Part shown: in pieces, positions 55,314 to 63,711 of the stretch
How positions within the stretch are numbered: position 1 is the first letter of the stretch
Layout: the number at the start of each line of letters is the position of its first letter
Assembly (NCBI GenBank): GCA_016712225.1
Contig: JADJRL010000003.1
Span: 4,601,501-4,665,500 of the forward strand
Reading direction: 5' to 3'
Length of the DNA stretch: 64,000 nucleotides
Source of the DNA: Candidatus Defluviibacterium haderslevense
GTDB taxonomy: Bacteria > Bacteroidota > Bacteroidia > Chitinophagales > Saprospiraceae
Position numbers and translations under genes: made by a program
Notes under the pieces: model-generated
Databases searched by the model: none
What the model was told of the DNA's origin: nothing
The model's input: the letters and a program-made list of their open reading frames with translations, nothing else

Positions 55314-55580
55314 ATGTCAGATGATACAATTATTTTAATTAGTGATATTACAGCATCAGCCAAAATCAAGCCCCACCATGTTGTTCTTAAAGGGACATCT
55401 GGTAAACTTGATGAAAGCAAAGATGGTGAACATGTTTTTGTTAACGATGCTGGAATTGTTATTTCAAATGGAGGACCAATTGAGGGTGATGTTTATAAAT
55501 TGAGTTTCAATGTTGCAGGAGAGAAAGAGACGATACAACATATGAAGTTTATTGGACATGCATCAGTATTTAAGCGATAG
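55314..55580 (+). CDS. Small beta-rich hypothetical protein
   Basis: 88 residues, no signal peptide, strand-rich (TIILISDITASAKIKPHHVV, then EHVFVNDAGIVISNGGPIEG). The leader TTTTTAAAAAACAAATT before the ATG is nearly the same as that of the 47596 gene. It belongs by position and leader to the unusual 46-56 kb cluster. No family recognised. Confidence 0.55.
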   Translation: MSDDTIILISDITASAKIKPHHVVLKGTSGKLDESKDGEHVFVNDAGIVISNGGPIEGDVYKLSFNVAGEKETIQHMKFIGHASVFKR

Positions 55581-55990
55581 ATCTTCACAAAGGTTCCAAA
55601 TAATGATACGAATTGAAAATGTTGTAGAACAAAATTGTGAAAACCAATGTTTTTAGATAGGTAGCTAGATTTTATGAAACAATCAGTTTCTAAGCTTAGA
55701 GTAATAGTAATAAAACACATCAAAAACAAAAAGATGAAACAATATACTTTATAAACCAAAAAACATTCATTATAATACTGTTTCCATAATATATATTTGG
55801 CCAATATTTAATAAGATATATATTAATGAAATTTGCCGAAAAACAATTTATAGTGGGATATAATTGTATTTTATGGCATCTAGTATATGATTCATTTAAA
55901 TTAATTACAAATTTGTAAAATTTAAAATTTTGCTAAAATATTCTCAATATTATCTCCGAATTATTCTCAACTCTACTGAATAAAAAATCA
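55581..55990. other. AT-rich intergenic region
   Basis: 410 bp, no gene supported; minus-strand open frames here are hydrophobic artefacts of AT-rich DNA. No strong hairpin was seen. Confidence 0.4.
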
Positions 55991-56320
55991 ATGAAACATT
56001 ATACGTTAAAAGTAATAGCTTATATATTAGCAATTATTGGTTTTACAATCCTCTCTTCAATTTGGTGCTATTTTTATATTTCTCAAATACTTTACAATAG
56101 CCAATGGCTTATCACCATTTATACAGATCATTTTCTCGCCTGTATAGGAATTCCTCTTGCTGCGATTGGAGCAGGAATAGTAGTTATTCTTTTTGAGTCA
56201 AAATCAGGTCCAATTAAATTTGAAATTTTTAACTTTAAATTTGAAGGATCTTCAGGAGAAGTCATAATGTGGATTTTGATTTTTATATCTGAATCATTAA
56301 TGTTGAAATTAGTTTGGTAA
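55991..56320 (+). CDS. Small membrane protein coupled to the UppS-like gene
   Basis: 109 residues with three hydrophobic segments (YILAIIGFTILSSIWCYFYI, ACIGIPLAAIGAGIVVILF, VIMWILIFISESLML). Its stop codon overlaps the ATG of the cis-prenyltransferase-like gene (TAATG), so the two are co-translated. It may hold the partner at the membrane, where prenyl lipids are made. Function inferred only from context. Confidence 0.65.
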   Translation: MKHYTLKVIAYILAIIGFTILSSIWCYFYISQILYNSQWLITIYTDHFLACIGIPLAAIGAGIVVILFESKSGPIKFEIFNFKFEGSSGEVIMWILIFISESLMLKLVW

Positions 56321-57003
56321 TGAATAATTCACTTAGACATTTAGGTATCATACCCGATGGAAACAGAAGGTGGGCTTCGCAAAATCAACTTTCAAATTTT
56401 GATGCTTATTTAAGGAGTTTTAACAATATAATCGATATTATTGAATATTCATTTAAAACGTATTCGGAACTAACTGAAATTTCAATATATCTATTAAGCT
56501 TTGACAATCTTAATAGATCAAAGAAAGAAATTGACGATTTCTTATCAATTGGAATTATGTTTTTTGAATCTGTATTTATGACCCTCTTTCATAAAGTGGA
56601 TTTTCAAATTAGATGGATAGGATTGTCGAATTTGGAAACTTATTTAACAAAAAAAGGAATCGAAGAAAAATTGAAAAAATTTGTAAGCTTGCTCAATGAT
56701 GTTGAATATAAAACAAAAAATAATCAAAATAAATTGAATTTATTAATTGGATATGATCCCATTATAGAGCTTAAAAATTCTATTTTGGATGGTGTATTCG
56801 ATGAAAACAACTTAACGATCAACACAAAATTAGATTTGATTATTCGTACAGGTGGAAATACAAGATTAAGTGGTTTTCTACCTTTGCAATCACGTTATGC
56901 AGATTTTATTATTATTGATATTCATTTTCCAGAATTCACCATTCAATATCTAAATCAAATTATAATTAACTATAAAGCCAAAAAATTAAATTTTGGAATT
57001 TGA
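56320..57003 (+). CDS. Divergent cis-prenyltransferase (UppS-like)
   Basis: 227 residues starting at the ATG on the TAATG overlap; an upstream TTG at 56314 is less likely. The N-terminus HLGIIPDGNRRWA is the UppS signature with the catalytic Asp in PDGN. The C-terminus DLIIRTGGNTRLSGFLPLQS with RYADF corresponds to the usual RTSGExRLSNFLLWQ..Y.E; Glu is Asn here, so binding of isopentenyl diphosphate may differ. Such enzymes extend prenyl diphosphates for lipid carriers. The main housekeeping copy is not in the window, so this is likely a specialised paralogue for the cluster. Confidence 0.8.
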   Translation: MNNSLRHLGIIPDGNRRWASQNQLSNFDAYLRSFNNIIDIIEYSFKTYSELTEISIYLLSFDNLNRSKKEIDDFLSIGIMFFESVFMTLFHKVDFQIRWIGLSNLETYLTKKGIEEKLKKFVSLLNDVEYKTKNNQNKLNLLIGYDPIIELKNSILDGVFDENNLTINTKLDLIIRTGGNTRLSGFLPLQSRYADFIIIDIHFPEFTIQYLNQIIINYKAKKLNFGI

Positions 57004-57006
57004 TAT

Positions 57007-57564
57007 TTACTGAATACATTTTTTTAAATTTATGTATGACTGTGTAAGTTTTTTCTCAATTATTTCCCAATCAGGATTTTTATTCTCCAACTCCGCATTA
57101 TCTTGAAGTAGCATTGCCTCAGTTCTTAACCTAGCGAATTCATATAAATCTTCTTTTTCAATATTGTAAAATGTTGCCATAGCTTGTGCAATTGCATCAA
57201 TTCTTGAAGTTTTATAGCGCTGTGGATATCTATCAACCATCCACCAATTATATTCCATTTCGGCACATAATTTATAATTTATTCTTTCTTCACACTTTGA
57301 ATTTATTATCTCAAAAAATTTAGAAAGATTACAAACAATCATGTCCTTTTTTTCATTTCCCTTACTTATGCTAAAATGAATTGTTGTTTTAGCTGCATAA
57401 AAAGTAGCTCGCAGCAAAGAGTAGTAATCCGATTTAAAAAGAATTTTCAATAATAAAAATAGGTATCGTATTAAATTAATATATTCATGTCTATAATAGG
57501 CTTGCCAAATTTTTGTTTCTAAAAGTCCAACTTTAATTGGATCAAACAATTTAATACTTATCAT
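57007..57564 (-). CDS. Hypothetical protein convergent with UppS-like gene
   Basis: 185 residues, helical. The C-terminal part AEMEYNWWMVDRYPQRYKTS followed by IDAIAQAMATFYNIEKEDLY and RLRTEAMLLQDN is a compact pattern that looks conserved. The N-terminal half has a hydrophobic stretch (LIRYLFLLLKILFKSDYYSL) that may contact the membrane. The stop codons of the two genes are only 3 nt apart. A link with prenyl metabolism is possible but unproven. Confidence 0.6.
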   Translation of the reverse strand: MISIKLFDPIKVGLLETKIWQAYYRHEYINLIRYLFLLLKILFKSDYYSLLRATFYAAKTTIHFSISKGNEKKDMIVCNLSKFFEIINSKCEERINYKLCAEMEYNWWMVDRYPQRYKTSRIDAIAQAMATFYNIEKEDLYEFARLRTEAMLLQDNAELENKNPDWEIIEKKLTQSYINLKKCIQ

Positions 57565-57736
57565 TTAACTAGTTTATCATTATAATAGTAATATTGCAAT
57601 TTGTAGATTTGGTTTACAAAAAATATAAATAGTACGACTCTAATTTAATAGACAATTAGAAAATGATTTAGTTTGATAAATATTAAAACCTATCCAAAAA
57701 TAATTCCTAGTGGTAATTTTCACTCAATTTGATTGA
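57565..57736. other. Short decayed spacer
   Basis: AT-rich DNA between the 57007 gene and the fragment at 57737. Nothing recognisable. Confidence 0.35.
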
Positions 57737-57872
57737 GTTTCTTATGGTAATATTTTAAAAAAAAACAACAACAAGTTTACAGGAAGTCAAATACGCTATT
57801 TTACTCTAATAAACAGTAACTTATAATTTCGTTTTCACTTGATATAATGTATCAACAATTTGCTAAACTTAA
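57737..57872 (+). pseudogene. Displaced 3' fragment of the 29907 membrane-protein gene
   Basis: The frame VSYGNILKKNNNKFTGSQIR then YFTLINSNL and a stop (57824-57826) copies the C-terminus of the 29907-30791 protein (FSWRNFEMNKNQFIGSPKRD ITLINRNL). Base similarity continues some 45 bp beyond the stop (TTCGTTTT...CTTGAT). No upstream part of the gene is found here, so it is a remnant of a second copy. Confidence 0.7.
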
Positions 57873-58058
57873 TAAATTCCAATATGGCCTCTCTTGAATG
57901 AAAATAATTCTATTCACCATCCCGCTCTAGTATAAAATGATATCTTACAAGTAAATCAGCCTTATTTTGATATTTGCTTTAAAATCCAAATTTAAAAAAA
58001 TTTGACCAAACCAAGTGTAAATGGGTATACTTACCATTAACAAAGTAAAAATTAATTA

Positions 58059-58562
58059 CTATCCATTAATCCAAAACCAAGTCAAAGCCAAAGAAAGAGC
58101 ATCAAATATGGGCATATTATGACTCTCACTTTGCCATGTCTTCTTTTTTTTAGGTTCCCGTAACTCCAACTCCTTGAATTCCGTTAGTAATACCTTAGCT
58201 ATTTCATATTTGGTGACCGCTCCAAATTGCTCAAAAACATCTCTGATTTGATCCCTTGAATACAATACTACTTTTAACTTCTCTTCGTTTGCCAAAGAGA
58301 TAATTTTATCAATTAGCCTATGCACCCTCCTTCCGGACCTAGAAGCATTACCGTCTGGATCTTGGATAATCACAATGGATGGCCTGAGATAATCAAAAGA
58401 CTTCTTGATCCGGTCTAGCACCTTTCTATTACTTATTGGATTTATTCGAACTGCTCCATAATCTAGGAGTTTCCTAGGGTTCTCCAAATACACGAAACCA
58501 AAACCATTCGCATTAGGATACAATGCATAAACTATATTCTTCCTTTGTGTTGATTGAGTCAT
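58059..58562 (-). CDS. RuvC-fold protein with altered catalytic residues (copy B)
   Basis: 167 residues, close to copy A but with about 20 substitutions (for example RPSIVIIQDPDGNASRSG for RPYLVIIQDPEGKASRVG). All unusual positions are kept: Tyr in ALYPNANG, Gln-Asp in IIQDP, the SESHNMPIFDALSLALT end. That both copies keep these residues argues against random decay. Overlaps the XRE gene by 4 nt. The C-terminal residues (WFWING) differ from copy A (YYWVEE). Confidence 0.7.
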   Translation of the reverse strand: MTQSTQRKNIVYALYPNANGFGFVYLENPRKLLDYGAVRINPISNRKVLDRIKKSFDYLRPSIVIIQDPDGNASRSGRRVHRLIDKIISLANEEKLKVVLYSRDQIRDVFEQFGAVTKYEIAKVLLTEFKELELREPKKKKTWQSESHNMPIFDALSLALTWFWING

Positions 58563-58906
58563 TGATTTATATAATTAGTTAGTCTAATAATAATATGTTC
58601 AAGAAATTTAATTCTAGGGGTATTCTTTAATGTGTTATTGCTTTTTTTTATCTCCAATATGAGCATTTGTATCCTTTCAGTGAGTTGTCCTTTAATCAAT
58701 TCTGATTTTGGTTCATAGAATGATTCTATCGATAATTCAAATATGTGATGGTAATTCAGAAGGAATTCAATCGTTGGTTGTCTTTGACCTTTTTCATATC
58801 TGGAAATATTTGAGATTTCTTTAAGGCCAATTAGAAAACCCATATCGCTCTGAGTTAATGGCGACTTTTTACGATACATCCTTAAATAATTTGATGGATG
58901 GGACAT
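58559..58906 (-). CDS. XRE-family HTH regulator (copy B)
   Basis: 115 residues, identical to copy A except Gln-to-His near residue 103. Cro/CI HTH (TQSDMGFLIGLKEISNISRY, EKGQRQP). Silent differences are also few. Such identity, beside a RuvC-like gene with many changes, suggests recent gene conversion or strong constraint on the regulator. The upstream palindromes are conserved. Confidence 0.85.
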   Translation of the reverse strand: MSHPSNYLRMYRKKSPLTQSDMGFLIGLKEISNISRYEKGQRQPTIEFLLNYHHIFELSIESFYEPKSELIKGQLTERIQMLILEIKKSNNTLKNTPRIKFLEHIIIRLTNYINQ

Positions 58907-58987
58907 AAAATTAATAACTAGAAAATGATTAGCTTTCTAATGTTCTAACTTTAGTCTCTATTCAATTCTATATGTAGAGGGCAAAAA

Positions 58988-59002
58988 TTGCCAAATTGGC
59001 AA
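58988..59002. promoter_or_regulatory. Palindrome TTGCCAAATTGGCAA, likely XRE operator (copy B)
   Basis: Identical to 38759-38773 and at the same distance from the XRE start. Its conservation in the otherwise changing upstream DNA supports a regulator-binding role. Confidence 0.55.
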
Positions 59003-59144
59003 ATTTTTTTCGCCAGCTTCGATTTTAGTATGGATTCCAGGTGTTCGATTAGAACATTTCAGGAAACTTATTAGGTTGTAATATGCTGATATTATATCAC
59101 TATCATAACCATATTTAATATACTTTTTGACGCAAATTTGTAAG

Positions 59145-59163
59145 GGATTGCTAAAAGCAATCC
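59145..59163. repeat. Conserved hairpin GGATTGCT-N3-AGCAATCC (module B)
   Basis: Same arms as in module A with loop AAA, followed by AATGGGATGAAAGG. See 38915-38933. Confidence 0.7.
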
Positions 59164-59306
59164 AATGGGATGAAAGGCCTATTTGGTGTTTATTTTAATG
59201 ATTATTTTGGAAATGGTAGTTTATTCACAGGATTTTGACTTTTTGAGTTATCCACATGTTGTAAAAAATTGGCTATATTTACTTAAAAAAAATTATAAAG
59301 AAGGTA

Positions 59307-59594
59307 ATGATTATTTTTTTCTTGACCATTTTCTGTACACTTATCAGTTATTCTCAGCAAAAACCAAGTTCCAATAGTGAAAATTCTCATAGGGCAAAGA
59401 CTTGTTAATATGTAACTAAATCCTAAGCGAATAAGCATAAATCTAGCGCTCTTACTTCTAAGAGTAAAAAAAATAGATGAAGTATAGCTTTTCCGGAACA
59501 TGAAGAATATTACTTTACTTCTGAAATGAAGAAACTTTATCAACCTCAAATCAAATTTATTGAGCAAAAGGTAAAGTTTTTGGAAGTGAAATAA
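59307..59594 (+). pseudogene. Decayed small secreted-protein gene
   Basis: From the ATG at 59307 a signal peptide-like MIIFFLTIFCTLISYSQQ runs on as KPSSNSENSHRAKTC to a stop at 59406. Further protein-like pieces follow in another frame (ANKHKSSALTSKSKK, stop, then FPEHEEYYFTSEMKKLYQPQ and IKFIEQKVKFLEVK, stop at about 59594). A short exported protein has probably been broken by a frameshift and a stop. Confidence 0.45.
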
Positions 59595-59652
59595 ATTCAA
59601 CTTACTAGCAATTAATTTATTAACTTCGCCCACAAATAAATTTTATTTCTTT

Positions 59653-62169
59653 ATGGAAAAGAATTATGGTATTTTTATTGGATTAACTTGCGTACCTGCC
59701 TACTCGACACTTTCATTCGACCATAAAACTTTTGTAGATTCAAATTTATTACCAATATTTGAAGGGTATAAAAAATGTTTATCAGATTTTATTGACGGAT
59801 CAGGATTAAATAAACATCTTTATGAGCCAGTAATCTTTACCTCATTGGGTAATTTTGATATTATTTCACTTACTCTAATTGATGATTTCTATTTTGGAAA
59901 TTTTCATTTCAAACCTTATTCCAAGCATATTCTGCATAAATTTAACTCCACAAATTTTCAATATCAAATTATCTATTCCCTCGAAAATATTTATCTTAAT
60001 TTAAACGAATTACATGAATTAAGAAATTATAACTTTATTAGTATTGTAAGATTAAAGATTAACTACTTAATATATAAAGACTCTAAAGCAAATTATATTG
60101 ATGAAATTAAAGAAAATTTAAAAATAAAATTATCACAATATATTAATAATCCAATAATTATTTCTACGTCTTATTCATGGCATGAACTAACATTAATTGT
60201 TGTTGGAAATAACTTAATTGAAGTTAAGAGAATTATTACTCTGATAAGAACAATGTCTATTCCAAATCAACCACAAAATTCAGAAATAAACCATTTATTT
60301 GTTGATACCCATACAACTTTTGGTATAGCCCAAAGCTTGTTTGATACTAATTGGACAGATGATTTATTTAAAATGCAAAATTATGGTTGCGAAAATATTA
60401 AGTTAACTTCAAAAATTCAATTGAAAACAGGTCATGGTAATGAGGTGAAAAGAATCTTTAAACAAACACTCCCTAATATTAATATTAAATTGCATTTTAT
60501 CGATGGTCGTTCTGATTATTCTATTACTTTTGAGAGTTTATTTGATTACTTAAACTTTTGGAATAATAATGATTTAATTAATGCTGGTATTTATAATCAT
60601 ATCAGAAAGGTCCACACCAACTTGCAATTTGAGGATTTAGAGTTCAGTAGTAGTACCCCAAATCCAAAAACTATTACACCATTAAAATTAAATGCAACAT
60701 CTAAGTTTGTTTTAGAAAACCAATTTGATGTTGAGATAACAATAAATAAGATTGAAAGTATTTTAAAAAAATTACATGTTTCTAGAGAACTGACAAATAA
60801 TATTATTTCAGCTTTTATAAGTTATAATGACTTGATCACAGATATTTCTTTAATCAATTATGCATTGGATTTAAAATTTATCCTTTGTAATTTAGAAAAT
60901 ATTATATATAAGTTAGCTCAGGATAATGATTCTTTGTATCGTTTTAAATTTGAACATAACTATCATTCTGTAAAAGATGTTTCAAAGGTATTATATAAAT
61001 ATGTTGAAGTATTTCAAATAGCATATCAAAATAGATTTCAAGAAAGTAAAAGATACGGATATAATTCAGATAATAAAGTTGAATTTAATGGAGGTGTTCA
61101 TAGGCTAATTCAATCATTTGATTTAATGTATAAATTAATAGTTTATACTCTTGAAATTCCTGAGTTAAATGATAAAAGTTATTTACCTATTGCTATATAC
61201 GGAAGCCAAACAATTGGAATCTCATCTACAATTGATGCTCTGCATATCAATTATTATCAACTTTTTCAGCCTGAAATATTTTTAATCGCATTACCGAAAG
61301 AGGCTTTTAATCAACAAATTTTAAGATACTTTTATGATAGAAACTCGTATTTTTTAGGAAATATCATCCAACCCCTTGGTAAATTATCTGAAGAATTGGC
61401 TATCCAAATTCATGAAGAAAATAATTTGGACATAAAGCAATCTTTATTTGAGTTCTGTACACCAGATAATTTGGATTCAAGGATTAATTACATTATTACT
61501 TATTATGCTTGGGTTTCATTGATTTTCAACAGAGATGAATTAGACTTATTTACAAAATGGTTTTGGTTTATATTTTTACAAACCACTGAAAATTATAATA
61601 TTGATGGGTCATTGCGGGTTGAAATATTGAGAAGGACATTGTTTGATTTTATTTTAACACTTAAATTTATTAATAAGAATTACGATCCATTTATTACTCT
61701 AAATTCGACTTTTAAGTCTACTCCATTCCATTTTTTGTTATTTAATAATGAAAATTTTAAAAAAGTATCAATGAATGTGGAAGTATTTCAAGTAATTGAT
61801 TTTTTAAAGAAAAATAAATTTTTTGAAGAAATTAGAACTATAATTTCTAAGGTATTAGAACTATCAATCAATTTGATTGAAAATACAAGTACAAAGTCTT
61901 TTTTTGAAGACTATAAGGACTTTACAATTAGAGTCATGATTGATTTTGCAAAGGAAATTTTCCCTAACCTTCCAAAGACAGTTATTTTGAAAAGGGATTA
62001 CAATCTTGGCAGTGCTTTGAACACAGCTTCATACTCAAACTTAGTGGCAGATCCACATGGAGGTTTTTTTCCAATTAATGCAGAAGCTAGAGAAAGGATT
62101 TTCGCCTATAGAGTTAGCATCCAAAAAAAGATATATAATCTTACATTAAAATATAAGAATCAAATTTAA
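59653..62169 (+). CDS. Large hypothetical protein (838 residues)
   Basis: No signal peptide and no clear membrane helix. The N-terminal third alternates strands and helices (NYGIFIGLTCVPAYSTLSFD, then TSYSWHELTLIVVGNNLIEV, DTHTTFGIAQSLF) in a way that recalls two ferredoxin-like or cyclase-like subdomains; the second and last thirds are helical with Tyr/Phe. The C-terminus has the striking VADPHGGFFPINAEARERIF with AYRVSIQKKIYNL, which may be a conserved motif. Convergent with the metallophosphoesterase gene with only 3 bp between stops. Function unknown; a defence or signalling role is possible. Confidence 0.6.
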   Translation: MEKNYGIFIGLTCVPAYSTLSFDHKTFVDSNLLPIFEGYKKCLSDFIDGSGLNKHLYEPVIFTSLGNFDIISLTLIDDFYFGNFHFKPYSKHILHKFNSTNFQYQIIYSLENIYLNLNELHELRNYNFISIVRLKINYLIYKDSKANYIDEIKENLKIKLSQYINNPIIISTSYSWHELTLIVVGNNLIEVKRIITLIRTMSIPNQPQNSEINHLFVDTHTTFGIAQSLFDTNWTDDLFKMQNYGCENIKLTSKIQLKTGHGNEVKRIFKQTLPNINIKLHFIDGRSDYSITFESLFDYLNFWNNNDLINAGIYNHIRKVHTNLQFEDLEFSSSTPNPKTITPLKLNATSKFVLENQFDVEITINKIESILKKLHVSRELTNNIISAFISYNDLITDISLINYALDLKFILCNLENIIYKLAQDNDSLYRFKFEHNYHSVKDVSKVLYKYVEVFQIAYQNRFQESKRYGYNSDNKVEFNGGVHRLIQSFDLMYKLIVYTLEIPELNDKSYLPIAIYGSQTIGISSTIDALHINYYQLFQPEIFLIALPKEAFNQQILRYFYDRNSYFLGNIIQPLGKLSEELAIQIHEENNLDIKQSLFEFCTPDNLDSRINYIITYYAWVSLIFNRDELDLFTKWFWFIFLQTTENYNIDGSLRVEILRRTLFDFILTLKFINKNYDPFITLNSTFKSTPFHFLLFNNENFKKVSMNVEVFQVIDFLKKNKFFEEIRTIISKVLELSINLIENTSTKSFFEDYKDFTIRVMIDFAKEIFPNLPKTVILKRDYNLGSALNTASYSNLVADPHGGFFPINAEARERIFAYRVSIQKKIYNLTLKYKNQI

Positions 62170-62172
62170 TTC

Positions 62173-63345
62173 TTAAATTTTTGACCTCTGTTCTAAATCA
62201 TAATCTAAAATCTCTGGAATGTTTAATTTAGGTTTTTCATATTTAATACGGAGCTCTTGGGCAAATTCTACTAATTCATTTTTATTCCATTGAATATCAC
62301 TCAATAAATCATTAATTTGATAATGAGATCTTAATTTTAAAATAAAATCTTCGTATTTATTATTGAAAATAGTCAATTTTCTATTTTTTATTATTTTTTC
62401 GATGTTAAAAATATCATCACCTTTTAAATTTAACTTATAATGTATATTACATTTTTGATTTAAGTTAACTTCAATTATAGAAATGAAATCATCCCCTGTA
62501 GTTAAAAAAGGAACATCAAACAACGAATTATGAGTATGACCATTTAATACAATATTGTGTCCTAATAGTTTATGAAAGTAATTTGTTTTATCTTCATAAC
62601 AGAGTAATTTAGGATCGTGATGAGAAATTGCAATTGTTAAGATTATATTATTATTATCAGCTAAGTTTAATTTTTCACAAATTGGATCCATCAATTTATT
62701 TCCTATGGAAATTCTTTCATGATCAAAATTATTATACTTAAATTTTAATTCCAATTTACAAGACTCATTCCATGTTTCATCTCTCATACATAACCAACTT
62801 GAATTTATCCAACTCAAAAGTATATTGTAATTTTGACCAATACCTATTTGCTCACAACCAGTAAGTGATTCAATATTTTCATGACCTTTGTAATTATTAG
62901 CTTTTATAGCTTGCATAAATTCAAGATAGAACTTATAAGCTTCGATTAATTTTTCTTTTGATTCATCAACTATTTCAGAAAAGGTTATTGCATCTATTTT
63001 ACTTTTAAGATAATCTTCTTTTAATTTGTTTACTTCTAATAAGGACTTTACAAAATCATCATATAAATCATGATTACCCGGTGTACAAAATAGCTTTGTA
63101 TTATCCTTGAAAAATTGATCTCGTATGTTTTCAAGTAAATCTATTGCTAAATTATGACTTTTATTGGAGCCATTTTTATCCATTAGGTCGCCAGTAGTGA
63201 CTACCATATCTATGGCACTTATTGATTTCCATTCAATAAAATTTCTAATATGGGTTAATATATTTTGCTTTATTTCTGTAAAATTGACATCAGATTTACC
63301 CAGATGTAAATCAGTTATTTGGACTATATAAATTGGATTGGGCAA
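62173..63345 (-). CDS. Calcineurin-like metallophosphoesterase
   Basis: 390 residues. All metal motifs are present: ITDLHLG (Asp, His), VVTTGDLMD (Asp), TPGNHDLYDD (Asn, His), ISHHDPK (His) and LNGHTHNS (His pair). The C-terminal 100 residues are a helical/beta addition of unknown role. Such enzymes hydrolyse phosphodiesters (nucleic acids, cyclic nucleotides) or phosphomonoesters; the substrate cannot be read. It stands 57 nt downstream of the 63403 gene with a terminator between them. Confidence 0.9.
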   Translation of the reverse strand: MPNPIYIVQITDLHLGKSDVNFTEIKQNILTHIRNFIEWKSISAIDMVVTTGDLMDKNGSNKSHNLAIDLLENIRDQFFKDNTKLFCTPGNHDLYDDFVKSLLEVNKLKEDYLKSKIDAITFSEIVDESKEKLIEAYKFYLEFMQAIKANNYKGHENIESLTGCEQIGIGQNYNILLSWINSSWLCMRDETWNESCKLELKFKYNNFDHERISIGNKLMDPICEKLNLADNNNIILTIAISHHDPKLLCYEDKTNYFHKLLGHNIVLNGHTHNSLFDVPFLTTGDDFISIIEVNLNQKCNIHYKLNLKGDDIFNIEKIIKNRKLTIFNNKYEDFILKLRSHYQINDLLSDIQWNKNELVEFAQELRIKYEKPKLNIPEILDYDLEQRSKI

Positions 63346-63362
63346 TTCTATAATTTATTAAA

Positions 63363-63388
63363 AAAACCACTCATAATATAGTGGTTTC
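63363..63388 (-). terminator. Intrinsic terminator of the 63403 gene
   Basis: On the minus strand AAACCACT (63387-63380), an 8-nt loop, AGTGGTTT (63371-63364) and a T-run. It should reduce read-through into the metallophosphoesterase gene, which starts 18 bp further on. Confidence 0.7.
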
Positions 63389-63402
63389 TAAAAATATTTA
63401 AT

Positions 63403-63711
63403 TTAATTATCAAATAATCCTATTGGTGTATAAAGACTTTCAATAGAAGGAAACATCAGTGAAGCTTTTTTTCTTTCTTCTTTTAATTCTTCATTTGAGA
63501 TTTTTAAATTTTTAGTTATAGACTCTTTATTTGAGCCTATTATTTTTTCAATTTCATATTGGTTATTTTTGTCATAAAACCAATCTTCGAAATCATCAAA
63601 GGAAATTTCTGCACCTTCTAACTTAACAAAATAGTGATAAAACAATCTATCTCTAAATGGAAACTTTCGTAGGTACAATTCTAACAGTTCTAGATTTGTA
63701 AGCTCTTTCAT
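63403..63711 (-). CDS. Small hypothetical protein
   Basis: 102 residues, charged and helical (LELLELYLRKFPFRDRLFYH, then AEISFDDFEDWFYDKNNQYE). No signal peptide. It is the first gene of the minus-strand end group. Beyond it, 63712-64000 is AT-rich and shows no gene. Function unknown. Confidence 0.55.
   Translation of the reverse strand: MKELTNLELLELYLRKFPFRDRLFYHYFVKLEGAEISFDDFEDWFYDKNNQYEIEKIIGSNKESITKNLKISNEELKEERKKASLMFPSIESLYTPIGLFDN

Larger units (their letters stand above)
58059..59260 (-). repeat. XRE/RuvC-like module, copy B (about 1.2 kb)
   Basis: Second copy of the module at 37830-39030, same internal order and orientation. It contains TTGCCAAATTGGCAA (58988-59002), TGTTC-N5-GAACA (59042-59056), the hairpin (59145-59163) and TTATCCACA (59248-59256). 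Similarity fades right after the last of these and left of the RuvC-like stop. Confidence 0.85.

Noticed and set aside
59283..59633. Minus-strand frame of 116 codons and a plus-strand frame at 59183
   Set aside because: Both are shadows; the plus-strand signal-peptide remnant at 59307 explains the area better.
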